From positions 1,337,418-1,401,417 of the forward strand of contig NZ_JBBCAT010000001.1 of NCBI RefSeq assembly GCF_037203705.1: DNA of 64,000 bases. The letters run 5' to 3'. How positions within the stretch are numbered: the stretch's first letter is position 1; each line of letters begins with the position of its first letter. The translations under genes and the position numbers were made by a program. The notes below the pieces were generated by a model. The model worked only from the letters and a program-made list of their open reading frames with translations. It did no database searches and had not been told where the DNA came from. Shown here piece by piece: positions 29,201-37,962 of this stretch. The DNA is from Prosthecomicrobium sp. N25. Lineage in GTDB: Bacteria > Pseudomonadota > Alphaproteobacteria > Rhizobiales > Ancalomicrobiaceae.

Positions 29201-29393
29201 GCCCCGCGGGGCGGTCCGGGCGCGGCGCGGCCCTCGGCGAGCCTGGTCTCGGGGGCCCGCCGCCCGCCCGCCCACCAGTAATTCAAATTTCAGAATGTGA
29301 TGGCAGTTTTGCCGGAGCTTCGTCGCGGACGGGCCCGGCGCGTTCGGCTGCGCCGGGGGATCGCCCGTTCGACGATCCCGTCCCGGAGACCGG

Positions 29394-30494
29394 ATGTCCG
29401 CCGCCCCGTCCCGCGTCGCCTACCTGGACGGCCTGCGGGGCCTCGCCGCGCTGGGAGTAGCCCTCGGCTACCATGTCCACTACCTCTCGGCCGGCCACGG
29501 TCCCGGGTGGCTGCCGATGGCCTCCGTGCCCCTCCACGGCACCTGGATCGGCACGGCCCTCTACGAAAAGGGCTGGGCGCTCGTCGACGTCTTCTTCGTG
29601 CTCTCCGGCGTCGTCTTCTCGATCACCTACCGCGAGCGGATCGCCCGCCGGGAGATCTGCGCGGCGCGCTTCGCCGCCCTGCGCTTCAGCCGCCTCTACC
29701 CCGTGCATGCCGCCGCCTGGCTCCTGGTCCTGGCGCTCGCCTGCCTTCCCGGCACCGCGCCGGTCTATCCCGCGGGCTCGCCCCTCGACGCGCTCGCCGG
29801 CCTCCTCCTCTTGGTGCCCGTCGAGACGCTGAACTACCCGGCCTGGTCGATCACCGTGGAGGCCGTGATGTACGGCCTCTTCTTCGTCGCCGTCCGCTGG
29901 CCGCGGCGCCTGCCGACCGCCCTCCTCGCCGCGCTCGGCCTCGGCCTCATCGTGCTCGGCCCGCTGGGTGCGCTCGGCGCGGCGGGCACCCACCCCTACG
30001 TCCCCTTGATCGGTCGCGGGCTCCTGGGCTTCTTCGCCGCCGCGGCCTTCTGGCCCGCCTGGCAGGCCGGTGGCGAAGCCCGCCGCCGCGCCCTCGCGGT
30101 CCTCGCCGCCGCCGCGGTCGCCTCGCTGCCGCTCGCCCGGGCCGGGCTGATCTACCCGGCGGTCGCGGCCTGGACCCTGGCGCTGCTCGCCCTCCTCGAC
30201 GCCGTGCCGCGCCTGCGCGCGCCCCTGGAGAGCCGGCCGCTCCTCCATCTCGGCCGCATCAGCCTGTCGCTCTACCTGATGCAGTTGGTCGTCTACACCC
30301 TGGCGCGCACCGCCTTCGCCGGCGCCGGGGCGACCCCTCCGATCGACGAGCCGTGGTTCCTGCTCGCGCTCGGGCTCGCCCTGGTCCTCGCCGGAGACCT
30401 TACCCACCGCCTTGTCGAGGAGCCCGCCCGCGCCTGGTTGCGCGGCCGTGACCGGCCCCCGGCGGTCACACCGGCAGCGACGTCGTCCGCTTGA
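29394..30494 (+). CDS. acyltransferase 3 family membrane protein
   Basis: A 366-residue integral membrane O-acyltransferase (OafA/YrhL type) with about ten hydrophobic segments. The family pattern is seen in YLDGLRGLAALGVALGYHVH (conserved Arg and His), VDVFFVLSGVVFSITYRERI and LRFSRLYPVHA. Such enzymes acylate sugars of polysaccharides, lipids or antibiotics; the acceptor is unknown. The last 29 bp overlap the 3' end of the convergent Lrp-type regulator gene. The start at MSAAPSRVAYLDG has GGAGACCGG upstream. Confidence 0.85.
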   Translation: MSAAPSRVAYLDGLRGLAALGVALGYHVHYLSAGHGPGWLPMASVPLHGTWIGTALYEKGWALVDVFFVLSGVVFSITYRERIARREICAARFAALRFSRLYPVHAAAWLLVLALACLPGTAPVYPAGSPLDALAGLLLLVPVETLNYPAWSITVEAVMYGLFFVAVRWPRRLPTALLAALGLGLIVLGPLGALGAAGTHPYVPLIGRGLLGFFAAAAFWPAWQAGGEARRRALAVLAAAAVASLPLARAGLIYPAVAAWTLALLALLDAVPRLRAPLESRPLLHLGRISLSLYLMQLVVYTLARTAFAGAGATPPIDEPWFLLALGLALVLAGDLTHRLVEEPARAWLRGRDRPPAVTPAATSSA

Positions 30495-30933
30495 CAGTCC
30501 TGAGCGACATGGTCGACTGCACCCGGACGACACCGGGCAGCCGGGTCAGCACCTCCGAATGCAGGCGCTCCAGGTCCGCCATGTCGCGGAACACGACGCG
30601 CAGCAGATAGTCGGACTGGCCGGCCAGCAGGTAGCATTCCTGGATCTCGGCCACGTGCCGGACCTTCCCCTCGAAGGCGTCGAGCTTCTCCCGCTCCTGG
30701 CCGTCGAGCGTGATGGAGACATAGGCCGTGCCCTCGAACCCGGCCGTCTTCTGGTCGAGCACGAGGTGCGTTCCGGCGACGAGCCCGCTCTCCATCAGGA
30801 GCTGCACGCGCCTGAGGCAGGCCGAGGGTGACAGGTGCACCCGCTCGGCCAGCTCCGCGTTGGAGAGCCGGCCGTCCGCCTGGAGCTCCTTGAGGATCTT
30901 GCGATCCCGGTCGTCGACGTCGAGCTGTCGCAT
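30466..30933 (-). CDS. Lrp/AsnC family transcriptional regulator (probable regulator of ald)
   Basis: 155 residues: an N-terminal helix-turn-helix (DRKILKELQADGRLSNAELA followed by VHLSPSACLRRVQLL) and a C-terminal RAM ligand-binding/oligomerisation domain (ECYLLAGQSDYLLRVVFRDM). The divergent neighbour is alanine dehydrogenase, the arrangement seen for AldR-type regulators that activate ald in response to alanine; this assignment rests on context. Start at MRQLDVDDRDRK. Its 3' end overlaps the acyltransferase gene by 29 bp. Confidence 0.9.
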   Translation of the reverse strand: MRQLDVDDRDRKILKELQADGRLSNAELAERVHLSPSACLRRVQLLMESGLVAGTHLVLDQKTAGFEGTAYVSITLDGQEREKLDAFEGKVRHVAEIQECYLLAGQSDYLLRVVFRDMADLERLHSEVLTRLPGVVRVQSTMSLRTVKRTTSLPV

Positions 30934-31080
30934 AGAATTCGAAGTTTACCCTTGGTCATCGAATTTTCAAGCACGACTAATCGTTTGAATCCCTCCGAAA
31001 GGCGGGAAATTGCGCTGATTTTGCCGGATACTTCGCACATCGTTCGAACGGGGCCGGGCCCCGAACCCGAGGAGGTTCCC
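30934..31080. promoter_or_regulatory. divergent regulatory region between the Lrp-type gene and ald
   Basis: A 147-bp intergenic region, AT-rich in its first 100 bases compared with the flanks (for example CGAATTTTCAAGC and GGGAAATTGCGCTGATTTTG). Lrp-family proteins usually bind such regions between their own gene and the target. Individual sites or promoter boxes cannot be fixed by eye. Confidence 0.45.
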
Positions 31081-32199
31081 ATGCGCGTCGGTGTGCCGAA
31101 GGAGATCAAGGACCACGAGGATCGCGTCGGGCTGATCCCGTCGTCCGTGCGCGAGCTGGTGGCCCACGGCCACGAGGTCTGGGTCGAGAAAGGCGCCGGC
31201 AAGGGCGCCGGCATCGCCGACCGCGACTATGTCGCCGCGGGCGCGAAGATCGTCGCCGAGACGGACGCGATCTGGGCCGGCACCGACATGATCGTCAAGG
31301 TCAAGGAGCCGCTCGCGATCGAGCGCAAGAAGCTCCGCGCCGACCAGATCCTCTTCACCTATCTGCACCTCGCGCCCGATCCGGACCAGGCCCGCGACCT
31401 CATGGCCTCCGGCGCGACCTGCATCGCCTACGAGACCGTGACCAGCCCGCTGGGCACGCTGCCGCTGCTGACCCCGATGTCCGAGGTCGCCGGCCGCATG
31501 TCGGTCCAGGTCGGCGCCCACGCCCTCGAAAATCACTCGAAGGGCCGCGGCATCCTGCTCGGCGGCGTCCCGGGCGTGGCCCCCGCCAAGGTGCTGATCC
31601 TCGGCGGCGGCGTCTCCGGCACCCACGCGACCACCATCGCGGTGGGGATGGGCGCCGACGTGACGGTCGTCGACCGCTCCCCCGAGGCGCTGCGCCGCCT
31701 CGTCGCCCAGTTCGGCAGCCGCATCAAGACCGTCTTCTCCACCAGGGATTCGGTCGCCGACCTCGTCGCCAAGGCCGACCTCGTGATCGGCACGGTGCTG
31801 GTCCCCGGCGCCGCCGCGCCGAAGATGATCACCCGCCCGATGCTGAAGACCATGAAGCGTGGCTCGGTCATCGTCGACGTCTCGATCGACCAGGGCGGCT
31901 GCACCGAGACTTCGCGTCCGACCACCCACTCCCGGCCCACCTACGTGGTCGACGGCGTGGTCCACTACTGCGTCGCCAACATGCCCGGCGGCGTCGCCCG
32001 CACCTCGACCTTCGCGCTCAACAACGCGACGCTGCCCTTCACGCTCGCCCTCGCCGACAAGGGCTGGCGCAAGGCCCTCGCGGAGGATCCGCACCTCAAG
32101 AACGGCCTCAACGTCCACGCCGGCCGCATCACCCATCCGGCGGTCGCCGAGGCCCTCGGCTTCTCGCTGCTCGCCGCCGAGAAGGCGCTCGCCGCCTGA
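31081..32199 (+). CDS. ald: alanine dehydrogenase
   Basis: NAD-dependent interconversion of L-alanine with pyruvate and ammonia. The 372-residue length is standard. The N-terminus [20 protein letters not shown] is diagnostic; the substrate region has [11 protein letters not shown] and [14 protein letters not shown], the NAD fold has [14 protein letters not shown], and [14 protein letters not shown] and [20 protein letters not shown] are typical. The ribosome binding site GAGGAGGTTCCC before the ATG is excellent. The upstream divergent Lrp-type gene likely regulates it, and a strong terminator follows. Confidence 0.96.
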   Translation: MRVGVPKEIKDHEDRVGLIPSSVRELVAHGHEVWVEKGAGKGAGIADRDYVAAGAKIVAETDAIWAGTDMIVKVKEPLAIERKKLRADQILFTYLHLAPDPDQARDLMASGATCIAYETVTSPLGTLPLLTPMSEVAGRMSVQVGAHALENHSKGRGILLGGVPGVAPAKVLILGGGVSGTHATTIAVGMGADVTVVDRSPEALRRLVAQFGSRIKTVFSTRDSVADLVAKADLVIGTVLVPGAAAPKMITRPMLKTMKRGSVIVDVSIDQGGCTETSRPTTHSRPTYVVDGVVHYCVANMPGGVARTSTFALNNATLPFTLALADKGWRKALAEDPHLKNGLNVHAGRITHPAVAEALGFSLLAAEKALAA

Positions 32200-32312
32200 C
32201 GGGACCGGGTCCGATTCCGGACCAAGCTCGAACGGAACCGGGAGGGCGGGACGGACGTTGTCCTGGCGATGGACGCGGCCGCTCTCCTCCCCGGCCGCAG
32301 CGAAATCCCACT

Positions 32313-32345
32313 GGCCCGGCCCGCGTAAGCGCGGCCGGGCCTTTT
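32313..32345 (+). terminator. rho-independent terminator after ald
   Basis: A GC-rich stem of about 11 bp (GGCCCGGC...GCCGGGCC with CGC/GCG at the top and one bulged C) closed by a GTAA loop is followed by a run of five T. It lies about 114 bp past the ald stop. There is no A run on the other side, so it serves the plus strand. Confidence 0.85.
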
Positions 32346-32376
32346 TCCGTCCGCCCGGTCCGCGCCGCGCCGCTTC

Positions 32377-32679
32377 TCAGATCCCCGCCGCCCGGAACGC
32401 CACCACGGCGGCGGCCCCCGCCGCCACGGTCGCGAGCAGGGGCAGCCGCGCCGCCGCCACGCAGGTGACGAGCGCCGCCAGCGTCTCGGCCGGGCCCGTC
32501 GCGAGGGCGGTCGGGGCGATGACGGCGGTCAGGACCGCGGCCGGGATGGCGTCGAAGGCCGCGCGGGCGCGACCCTCCAGGCGGAGCCGGGCAGCGAGCA
32601 GCAGCCCCGCCGTCCGCGTCGCGTAGGTGACGGCCGCCATCGCCAGGATGGCCGCCAGGGCGCCCGGGTCGAGTTTCAT
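32377..32679 (-). CDS. azlD: AzlD family small subunit of a branched-chain amino acid exporter
   Basis: A 100-residue membrane protein with about three to four hydrophobic segments, matching AzlD in size and in [16 protein letters not shown] followed by [15 protein letters not shown]. AzlC and AzlD together export branched-chain amino acids. Its ATG overlaps the azlC stop by 4 bp (ATGA), so translation is coupled. The longer open frame upstream is antisense-like noise. Confidence 0.88.
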   Translation of the reverse strand: MKLDPGALAAILAMAAVTYATRTAGLLLAARLRLEGRARAAFDAIPAAVLTAVIAPTALATGPAETLAALVTCVAAARLPLLATVAAGAAAVVAFRAAGI

Positions 32680-33380
32680 GCCCGCTGCCCGGCTTCCTGC
32701 GGCTCCGCGGCGAGGAACGCCGCCCCGATCCCCGCGAGCGCCCCCGCCGCCACGTGCCAGGGCGGGCCGACGAGGACATGGACCAGGGCCGCCGCCCCGG
32801 CGCTCGCCGCCACGGTGATCAGCGTCGCGCGACCCTTCCAGAAGCCGGCGACCAGGCCGATGAACAGCGCCGTGAAGGCGAAGTCGGCCCCGATCGCCTT
32901 CGGGTCGCCGAGGAACGACCCCGCATAGGCCCCGACCGTCGTCACGATCACCCAGTTCGCCCAGAACGGCGCACCCATGCCCGCGTAGTAGGCCCAGGTC
33001 AGCGGCCGGACGGCGGCGCGCCGCTCCGACAGCGCCCAGTTCTCGTCCGCCAGCACCGCGAAGCCGAGGAGGCGGCCGAGCCGCCCGAAGGCGCCGGTCT
33101 TCGGCCCGAGCGAGGCGCTCATCAGCACATGGCGGGCGTTGATGAGGAGCGTCGAGAAGGCGAGGGCGGCGACCGGCACCGGCCAGGTCCAGACCTCCAC
33201 GGCCGCGAATTGCGCGCCGCCGGCGAAGACCAGCGCCGACATGAGGAAGACCTCGAGCGGGGAGAGCCCCTTGGCGGCGCAGAGCGCGCCGAAGAGGAGC
33301 CCGATCGGCATCGCGGCGATCAGCGGTGGCAGGATGTCGCGTAAGCCGTCGCGGGCCTCCCGCCAGGAACGATCTGTCAT
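32676..33380 (-). CDS. azlC: AzlC family branched-chain amino acid exporter, large subunit
   Basis: A 234-residue inner-membrane protein with several hydrophobic segments. The AzlC pattern is visible in LPPLIAAMPIGLLFGALCA, SALVFAGGAQFAAVEVW and LLINARHVLMSASLGP. It functions with AzlD, whose gene overlaps its stop codon. The AraC-type regulator lies 12 bp upstream in the same direction, so all three may be one transcript. Confidence 0.9.
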   Translation of the reverse strand: MTDRSWREARDGLRDILPPLIAAMPIGLLFGALCAAKGLSPLEVFLMSALVFAGGAQFAAVEVWTWPVPVAALAFSTLLINARHVLMSASLGPKTGAFGRLGRLLGFAVLADENWALSERRAAVRPLTWAYYAGMGAPFWANWVIVTTVGAYAGSFLGDPKAIGADFAFTALFIGLVAGFWKGRATLITVAASAGAAALVHVLVGPPWHVAAGALAGIGAAFLAAEPQEAGQRA

Positions 33381-33392
33381 GGGGGTCTCTCG

Positions 33393-34250
33393 TCAGCGCC
33401 GGAACGCGGCCCGGAACGCGCCGGGCGTCACGCCGAGGCGGGCCTTGAAGGCGCGGGTGAGGTGGGCCTGGTCGGCGAAACCGACCGCGCCGGCCACGTC
33501 GGCCGGGCTCTCCCCACGGCGCAGCCGGTCGCGCGCGGCGCGTACGCGCCGGTCGATCAGGAAGGCGTGCGGGGTCAGTCCCGTCTCGCGCCGGAAGGCG
33601 CGGATGAAGTGATGCCGCGACAGCCCGGCCGCCGTCGCGAGGTCCGCGAGCGCGTGGTCCCGCGCCGGATCCCCCTCCATGATCACCCGCGCCCGGGCGA
33701 CCCCCGCGCTTTCCCGACCGAGCGCGGCCGGCGGGATCGCGGCATGCCGGACGAGGCACCGGGCGAGCGCGCGCAGGTAGAGCTCCTCGGCGGCGAGCCG
33801 GTCGGCCCCGGCCTGCAGCGCCCGGTGCGCCGCGTCGAAGAGGGCCGCGCCTTCGGGGTCGCGCGCGGCCGGGGCGGGGAAGCAGGGCGTTCCCCGGGCC
33901 CGTCCGTCCGAGACCTCCTCGGCGATGGCCCGCACCGTCGCGACGCTCGGATAGGTCATGCGGTAGCTGTAGCCCTCGCCGAGCGGCGCGCCATCATGCA
34001 CCACCTCCGGATCGTTGAAGGCGAAGTCCCCCGGCCCCGCATAGTGGCGCGCGCCTCGGGCGACCCAGGTTTCGCACCCCGCCGAGATGGTGCCGATGAC
34101 GTAGGTCTCGTGCCGATGCGGCGGATAGGCGTGGGTCGTGAAGGTCGCGGTCAGGCATTCGAGCGCGTCGAAGCGGGGCGCGACGAAGAAGCGGGCGCGC
34201 TCGCCCTGGCCGAGGGGCATGTCGATGTCGCTCTGCGGGATCGCGTCCAT
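33393..34250 (-). CDS. AraC family transcriptional regulator, upstream of azlCD
   Basis: 285 residues: an N-terminal cupin-like sensor (ATFTTHAYPPHRHETYVIG, with PGDFAFNDPEVVHDG) and a C-terminal pair of helix-turn-helix motifs (HALADLATAAGLSRHHFIRA and PADVAGAVGFADQAHLTRAF). AraC proteins with this sensor often sit next to azlCD and probably activate the exporter in response to an amino acid or amine. The gene is 12 bp from azlC. Start at MDAIPQSDIDMPLG. Confidence 0.88.
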   Translation of the reverse strand: MDAIPQSDIDMPLGQGERARFFVAPRFDALECLTATFTTHAYPPHRHETYVIGTISAGCETWVARGARHYAGPGDFAFNDPEVVHDGAPLGEGYSYRMTYPSVATVRAIAEEVSDGRARGTPCFPAPAARDPEGAALFDAAHRALQAGADRLAAEELYLRALARCLVRHAAIPPAALGRESAGVARARVIMEGDPARDHALADLATAAGLSRHHFIRAFRRETGLTPHAFLIDRRVRAARDRLRRGESPADVAGAVGFADQAHLTRAFKARLGVTPGAFRAAFRR

Positions 34251-34410
34251 GGCTGGTCTCTTGCCGATGCGCCGATCCAGGATTCTACCGATCCGGGTGG
34301 CTCCGTCTTGAAGAAAAATGCGATCCCGACCATCTCGGGGCCTTCACTAAGCGCGACAGGCCGGGCGCGACCCGGTAGGAGAGGTCCGGCGGGGGCCGGC
34401 GAGGGGACGT

Positions 34411-35655
34411 GTGGTGCAGGACGCGGCGATCGAGACGGTGACGGTCGGGACGATCGGGCACAAGGGCGACGGCGTCGCGGAGACGCCGGGGGGCAAGGTC
34501 TTCGTGCCGCTTTCGCTGCCCGGCGAGACTCTCAGCGTCGCCCGCGAGGGCGACCGCGCGCGCATCGTCGAGATCCTCGCGCCGAGCCCGGATCGCGTAC
34601 CGGCGCCCTGTCCGCATTTCGGCCGCTGCGGCGGTTGCAGCCTGCAACACTGGGACCGCGCCGCCTACCTGGAGTTCAAGCGCCGTGCCGTCGCCGAGGC
34701 GCTCGCCGACCGCGGCCTCGCCGTCGAGGTCCTGCCCGCCCGCGCCCTCGAGCCCGGCACGCGCCGGCGGGCCGTGATCGCGGTCCAGCGCAGGGCCGAC
34801 GGCAGCCTGGTGGCGGGCTTTCGCGAGCGGCTGTCCCACACGGTCGCGGATGCGACCGGCTGCCTGGTCGTCACCCCCGCGATCCGCGAAGCCATGCCCC
34901 GGCTGGTCCGCCTCGCCGACCTCCTGACCTTCGACCGCAAGGGCGCCGTCTTCACGATCATCGACACCGAGACCGGTCTGGACGTGTCGGTCCAGGACGG
35001 CAAGCTGCCGGACGCGCGCCGGCAGGACGCCATCGCCACGGCCCTGAAGCTCGGCTTCGGCCGCGTCTCGATCGGCGCCGAGACGCTGGTCGAGGCCCGC
35101 GCCCCGATCGTCCGTTTCGGCGGCGTGCCGGTCACGCTGCCGTCCGGCGGCTTCCTGCAGGCTGCCGCCGCCGCGGAGGCGACCCTGACGGATCTGGTCA
35201 CGACGGCGGTCGCCGGGGCGAAGCGGATCGCCGACCTCTTCTCCGGTGCCGGCACCTTCACGCTGCCCATGGCCCGCTTCGCCCATGTCCACGCGGTCGA
35301 GGGAGAGGCGCGGGCGCTCGACGCGCTGACCCGCGCGGCCCGCCAGGCCAAGGGCCTGAAGCCCGTCTCGGTCGAGGTCCGCGATCTCAACCGTCGCCCG
35401 CTGATGGCGAAGGAACTGGCGCGCTTCGACGCCGTGGTGTTCGACCCGCCGCGGGAGGGCGCGGCCCCGCAGGCCAAGGAGCTCGCCAAATCGGCCGTGC
35501 CGCTGATCGTGGCCGTCTCGTGCAACCCCGCGACGCTCGCCCGCGACGCCCGCTATCTGGTCGATGCCGGCTGGCGCCTGGATCCCGTGACCCCCGTCGA
35601 CCAGTTCCTGTGGTCCCATCACGTCGAGGCGGTGGCCGTCTTCCGCAGGCGCTGA
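34411..35655 (+). CDS. class I SAM-dependent RNA uracil-C5 methyltransferase, TrmA/RlmD family
   Basis: 414 residues. An N-terminal TRAM-like segment is followed by the [4Fe-4S] cluster motif CPHFGRCGGCSLQHW with a fourth Cys near ATGCLVV, and then the Rossmann SAM domain with DLFSGAGTFTLPMARF. The catalytic region has FDPPREGAAPQ and the nucleophilic Cys in VAVSCNPATLARDA. It methylates uridine C5 in rRNA (RlmC/RlmD-like) or tRNA; which one cannot be told. It starts with GTG (34411, or the next GTG), with GAGGGG upstream. In relatives this gene often accompanies tlyA and dxs; here it is about 0.7 kb away in opposite orientation. Confidence 0.9.
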   Translation: MVQDAAIETVTVGTIGHKGDGVAETPGGKVFVPLSLPGETLSVAREGDRARIVEILAPSPDRVPAPCPHFGRCGGCSLQHWDRAAYLEFKRRAVAEALADRGLAVEVLPARALEPGTRRRAVIAVQRRADGSLVAGFRERLSHTVADATGCLVVTPAIREAMPRLVRLADLLTFDRKGAVFTIIDTETGLDVSVQDGKLPDARRQDAIATALKLGFGRVSIGAETLVEARAPIVRFGGVPVTLPSGGFLQAAAAAEATLTDLVTTAVAGAKRIADLFSGAGTFTLPMARFAHVHAVEGEARALDALTRAARQAKGLKPVSVEVRDLNRRPLMAKELARFDAVVFDPPREGAAPQAKELAKSAVPLIVAVSCNPATLARDARYLVDAGWRLDPVTPVDQFLWSHHVEAVAVFRRR

Positions 35656-35737
35656 CCCGCGGCCGGGTCCTTGCCGGCGCGCGCCGGCCGGTGACAGATG
35701 GTGCCGACGACCGCCCTCCCGATTCTCCGGACCGCCC

Positions 35738-36367
35738 ATGACCTTCGCCGCCCTTCTCGCCTCCGCGCTCGCGGGCGCCCTCTACATCCTCTCGCCCGGC
35801 CCGGCCGTGCTGGCCCTGATCGGCATCGGCGCCGCGGGCGGCCGCATGCCGGCCGCGAAATTCGTCATCGGCCATCTCGCCGGCGACACGCTCTGGTGCG
35901 GGCTCGCCATCTTCGCCCTGGTCGGCGCGCAGGTCATCGACCAGCGCGTCTTCGACGCCGTGGCGCTCGTCTGCGCCGGCTATCTCGGCTGGCTGGGACT
36001 GAAGGGCGTGACCGCCACCTCCGCCCGCGCCGCCGACGACGTGATCAGCACCCGCCCCTTGCGGCGTGGCGTCCTCTTCGGCCTCACCAACCCGAAGAGC
36101 TACCCGGTGGCGCTCGCCATGTTCACGGCGCTCTTCGCCGGCCAGGCCGGGTCGCTCTCCTTCGAGGCCCTGCCGGCCCTGCTCGCGGCAGCCTTCGCGG
36201 GGTTCCTCATCGCCGACGTGATCCTGGTCTGGATCGTCGGCACCAGGCTGCTGCGCGCGCTCTATCTGCGCCACGCGGTCTGGATCGTCCGCGCCACGGG
36301 GGCGCTGTTCCTGCTCTTCTCCGTGAGGACCGCCTGGGAGGCGCTGCCGCGTCTGGTCCGGCGCTGA
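35738..36367 (+). CDS. LysE/RhtB family exporter
   Basis: A 209-residue inner-membrane transporter with about six hydrophobic segments. The family motif appears as YILSPGPAVLALIGIGAAGG after the first helix, with FGLTNPKSYPVALAMFTALF in the centre. It likely exports an amino acid or derivative; the sequence differs clearly from the LysE protein at 15.7 kb. It follows the RNA methyltransferase gene by 82 bp and converges on tlyA with 15 bp between stops. Confidence 0.87.
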   Translation: MTFAALLASALAGALYILSPGPAVLALIGIGAAGGRMPAAKFVIGHLAGDTLWCGLAIFALVGAQVIDQRVFDAVALVCAGYLGWLGLKGVTATSARAADDVISTRPLRRGVLFGLTNPKSYPVALAMFTALFAGQAGSLSFEALPALLAAAFAGFLIADVILVWIVGTRLLRALYLRHAVWIVRATGALFLLFSVRTAWEALPRLVRR

Positions 36368-36382
36368 GGGGCGGCCGCCGGC

Positions 36383-37123
36383 TCAGGCGCCCTTGCGGGC
36401 CGCCAGTAGGAATTCCCGGTTGCCGTCGCCCCCGAGCAGGGGAGACTCGGTGCGCCCGAGCACCGTCCAGCCGCTCGTCGCCAGCAGGGCCTCGATCCCC
36501 GCGACGGCCGCCTCGGCCGCCTCCGGGTCGCGGACGAGCCCGCCCTTGCCGAGCCCTTCGCGCCCGACCTCGAACTGCGGCTTGACCAGCAGCACGGCCT
36601 CGGCCCCAGGCGCCGCGAGCCGCAGGGCCGGCGGCAGGGCGAGCCTGAGCGAGATGAAGCTCACGTCGGCGGTGACGAACTCCGGCGCGACGGAGAGGTC
36701 GGCGACCGTCAGATCGCGGGCATTGAGCCCCTCCACGGCGCGTACGCGCGGGTCCGCCGCGAGCCGCGGATGCAACTGGCCGTGACCGACGTCGATCGCC
36801 TCGACGACCCGCGCGCCGCGCTCCAGGAGAACCTGCGTGAACCCGCCCGTGGACGCGCCGATGTCGAGGCACGCCTTGCCGGCCGGCGAGAGCCCAAAGG
36901 CGTCGAGCGCCGCCGCCAGCTTCAGGGCCGCGCGCGAGACGTAGCGGGCCGCCGGATCCGAGGAGGCCAGGGCCGCGTCCTCGGCGACGAGCGCCCCCGG
37001 CTTGGTCTCGACGCGGCCTTCCACCCGCACCTCGCCGCGACCGATCGCGTCGCGCGCCCGCGCCCGGGTCGGGTGCAGGCCGCGGGCGACGAGGAGCTGG
37101 TCGAGACGAACGCGCTGCGCCAT
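36383..37123 (-). CDS. tlyA: TlyA family rRNA methyltransferase
   Basis: 246 residues: an N-terminal S4 RNA-binding domain (RLDQLLVARGLHPTRARARD, residues ~5-65) and an FtsJ-type methyltransferase domain (CLDIGASTGGFTQVLLERGA, residues ~85 on; LVKPQFEVGREG later). TlyA enzymes 2'-O-methylate cytidines in 16S and 23S rRNA; the catalytic Lys/Asp/Lys/Glu set appears to be retained. Purine-rich GTCCTCCCCCCTCC (antisense view) upstream of the ATG corresponds to a strong GGAGG-type site. It is the distal gene of the dxs cluster. Confidence 0.92.
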   Translation of the reverse strand: MAQRVRLDQLLVARGLHPTRARARDAIGRGEVRVEGRVETKPGALVAEDAALASSDPAARYVSRAALKLAAALDAFGLSPAGKACLDIGASTGGFTQVLLERGARVVEAIDVGHGQLHPRLAADPRVRAVEGLNARDLTVADLSVAPEFVTADVSFISLRLALPPALRLAAPGAEAVLLVKPQFEVGREGLGKGGLVRDPEAAEAAVAGIEALLATSGWTVLGRTESPLLGGDGNREFLLAARKGA

Positions 37124-37144
37124 GGAGGGGGGGAGGACGGGAAC

Positions 37145-37291
37145 TCAGAGGCAGTTGGCGATCGCAGAGACCGCCGCATCGAAGTAGACGCCGAGCCCGA
37201 ACTTCGCCCAGAGCCACAGGGAGGCGGCGAGGAGGGCGAGAGTCACGGGCGCGGCGACCGCGATCGCCTTCAGGGTCGATGCATCCTGCAT
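37145..37291 (-). CDS. 48-residue single-pass membrane protein
   Basis: A small gene between tlyA and the SCO gene on the same strand. The product has one long hydrophobic segment (AVAAPVTLALLAASLWLWAK) and the C-terminal part FGLGVYFDAAVSAIANCL. It starts with ATG at 37291, 42 bp after the SCO stop, and ends 21 bp before tlyA. Codon use matches neighbours. It was found by reading the gap, not by similarity; no family is recognised. A coding role is likely but not proven. Confidence 0.55.
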   Translation of the reverse strand: MQDASTLKAIAVAAPVTLALLAASLWLWAKFGLGVYFDAAVSAIANCL

Positions 37292-37333
37292 AATCTTATT
37301 ATAGCGACGGCCCGGGCCCGCCGGAAGGGCGGC

Positions 37334-37951
37334 TCAGCCATTGCCGATCAACTGGCGGAGCTTGGCGAGCGCCTTGTCGGTCGGCTCCTGGTAGTTGATC
37401 GTCCCGACGAAGCGCTGGTCGGCGTTCATGAGATAGACCGCGGCGGTATGGTCCATCACGTAGCTCGACCCGCTCTGCACCTTGCGGGCATAGACCCGGT
37501 AGGCCTTGATCACCCGGTCGACCGCCTCCTGGGAGCCGGTCAGCCCCCGGATCCGCTCGTCGAAGGCCGAAAGATACTGCTTCAGCGCCTCCGGCGTGTC
37601 GCGCTCCGGATCGACGCTGACGAACACGAACTGCAACTTTCCGGCGTCCGGCCCGAGCGCGGCGAGCCACTGCCCGGCCTCGGCGAGCGTCGTCGGACAG
37701 ACGTCCGGGCAATGGGTGAAGCCGAAGAACATCGCCGCCGGCCGGCCCTTCAGGGCCTCGCGCGTAACCGGCTTGCCGTCCTGGTCGACGAGCGCGAAGT
37801 CGCCGCCGATCGCGTCGGACGGCGCCAGAAGGTCGCCGAGGGCGGCCACCTGCGGGCCGCGCAGGGTCGTCCAGGCAAAGAGGCCGCCGACCGCCACGAC
37901 GGCGAGGCCGACGAGCGCCCAGAGCACGAGGCGGATGGTACTGATCGACAT
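37334..37951 (-). CDS. SCO1/SenC family copper chaperone
   Basis: A 205-residue thioredoxin-fold protein anchored by an N-terminal membrane helix (residues ~8-28) and facing the periplasm. It has the copper-binding CPDVCP at residues 81-86 and the conserved His in MDHTAAVYL. SCO proteins deliver copper to the CuA centre of cytochrome c oxidase. Start at MSISTIRLVLW with GGGGAC upstream; it lies 11 bp after the dxs stop, so it is probably co-transcribed. No cytochrome oxidase genes lie in the window. Confidence 0.93.
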   Translation of the reverse strand: MSISTIRLVLWALVGLAVVAVGGLFAWTTLRGPQVAALGDLLAPSDAIGGDFALVDQDGKPVTREALKGRPAAMFFGFTHCPDVCPTTLAEAGQWLAALGPDAGKLQFVFVSVDPERDTPEALKQYLSAFDERIRGLTGSQEAVDRVIKAYRVYARKVQSGSSYVMDHTAAVYLMNADQRFVGTINYQEPTDKALAKLRQLIGNG

Positions 37952-37962
37952 GAAGTCCCCGT

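Noticed and set aside
35673-35688. 16-bp perfect palindrome GCCGGCGCGCGCCGGC after the RNA methyltransferase gene, as a terminator
   Set aside because: Only G and C, no U tract on either side; such palindromes arise easily in this base composition.
33462-35741. A 759-codon plus-strand frame across the AraC and RNA methyltransferase genes
   Set aside because: Overlaps AraC in antisense and the methyltransferase in another frame; low-complexity translation.
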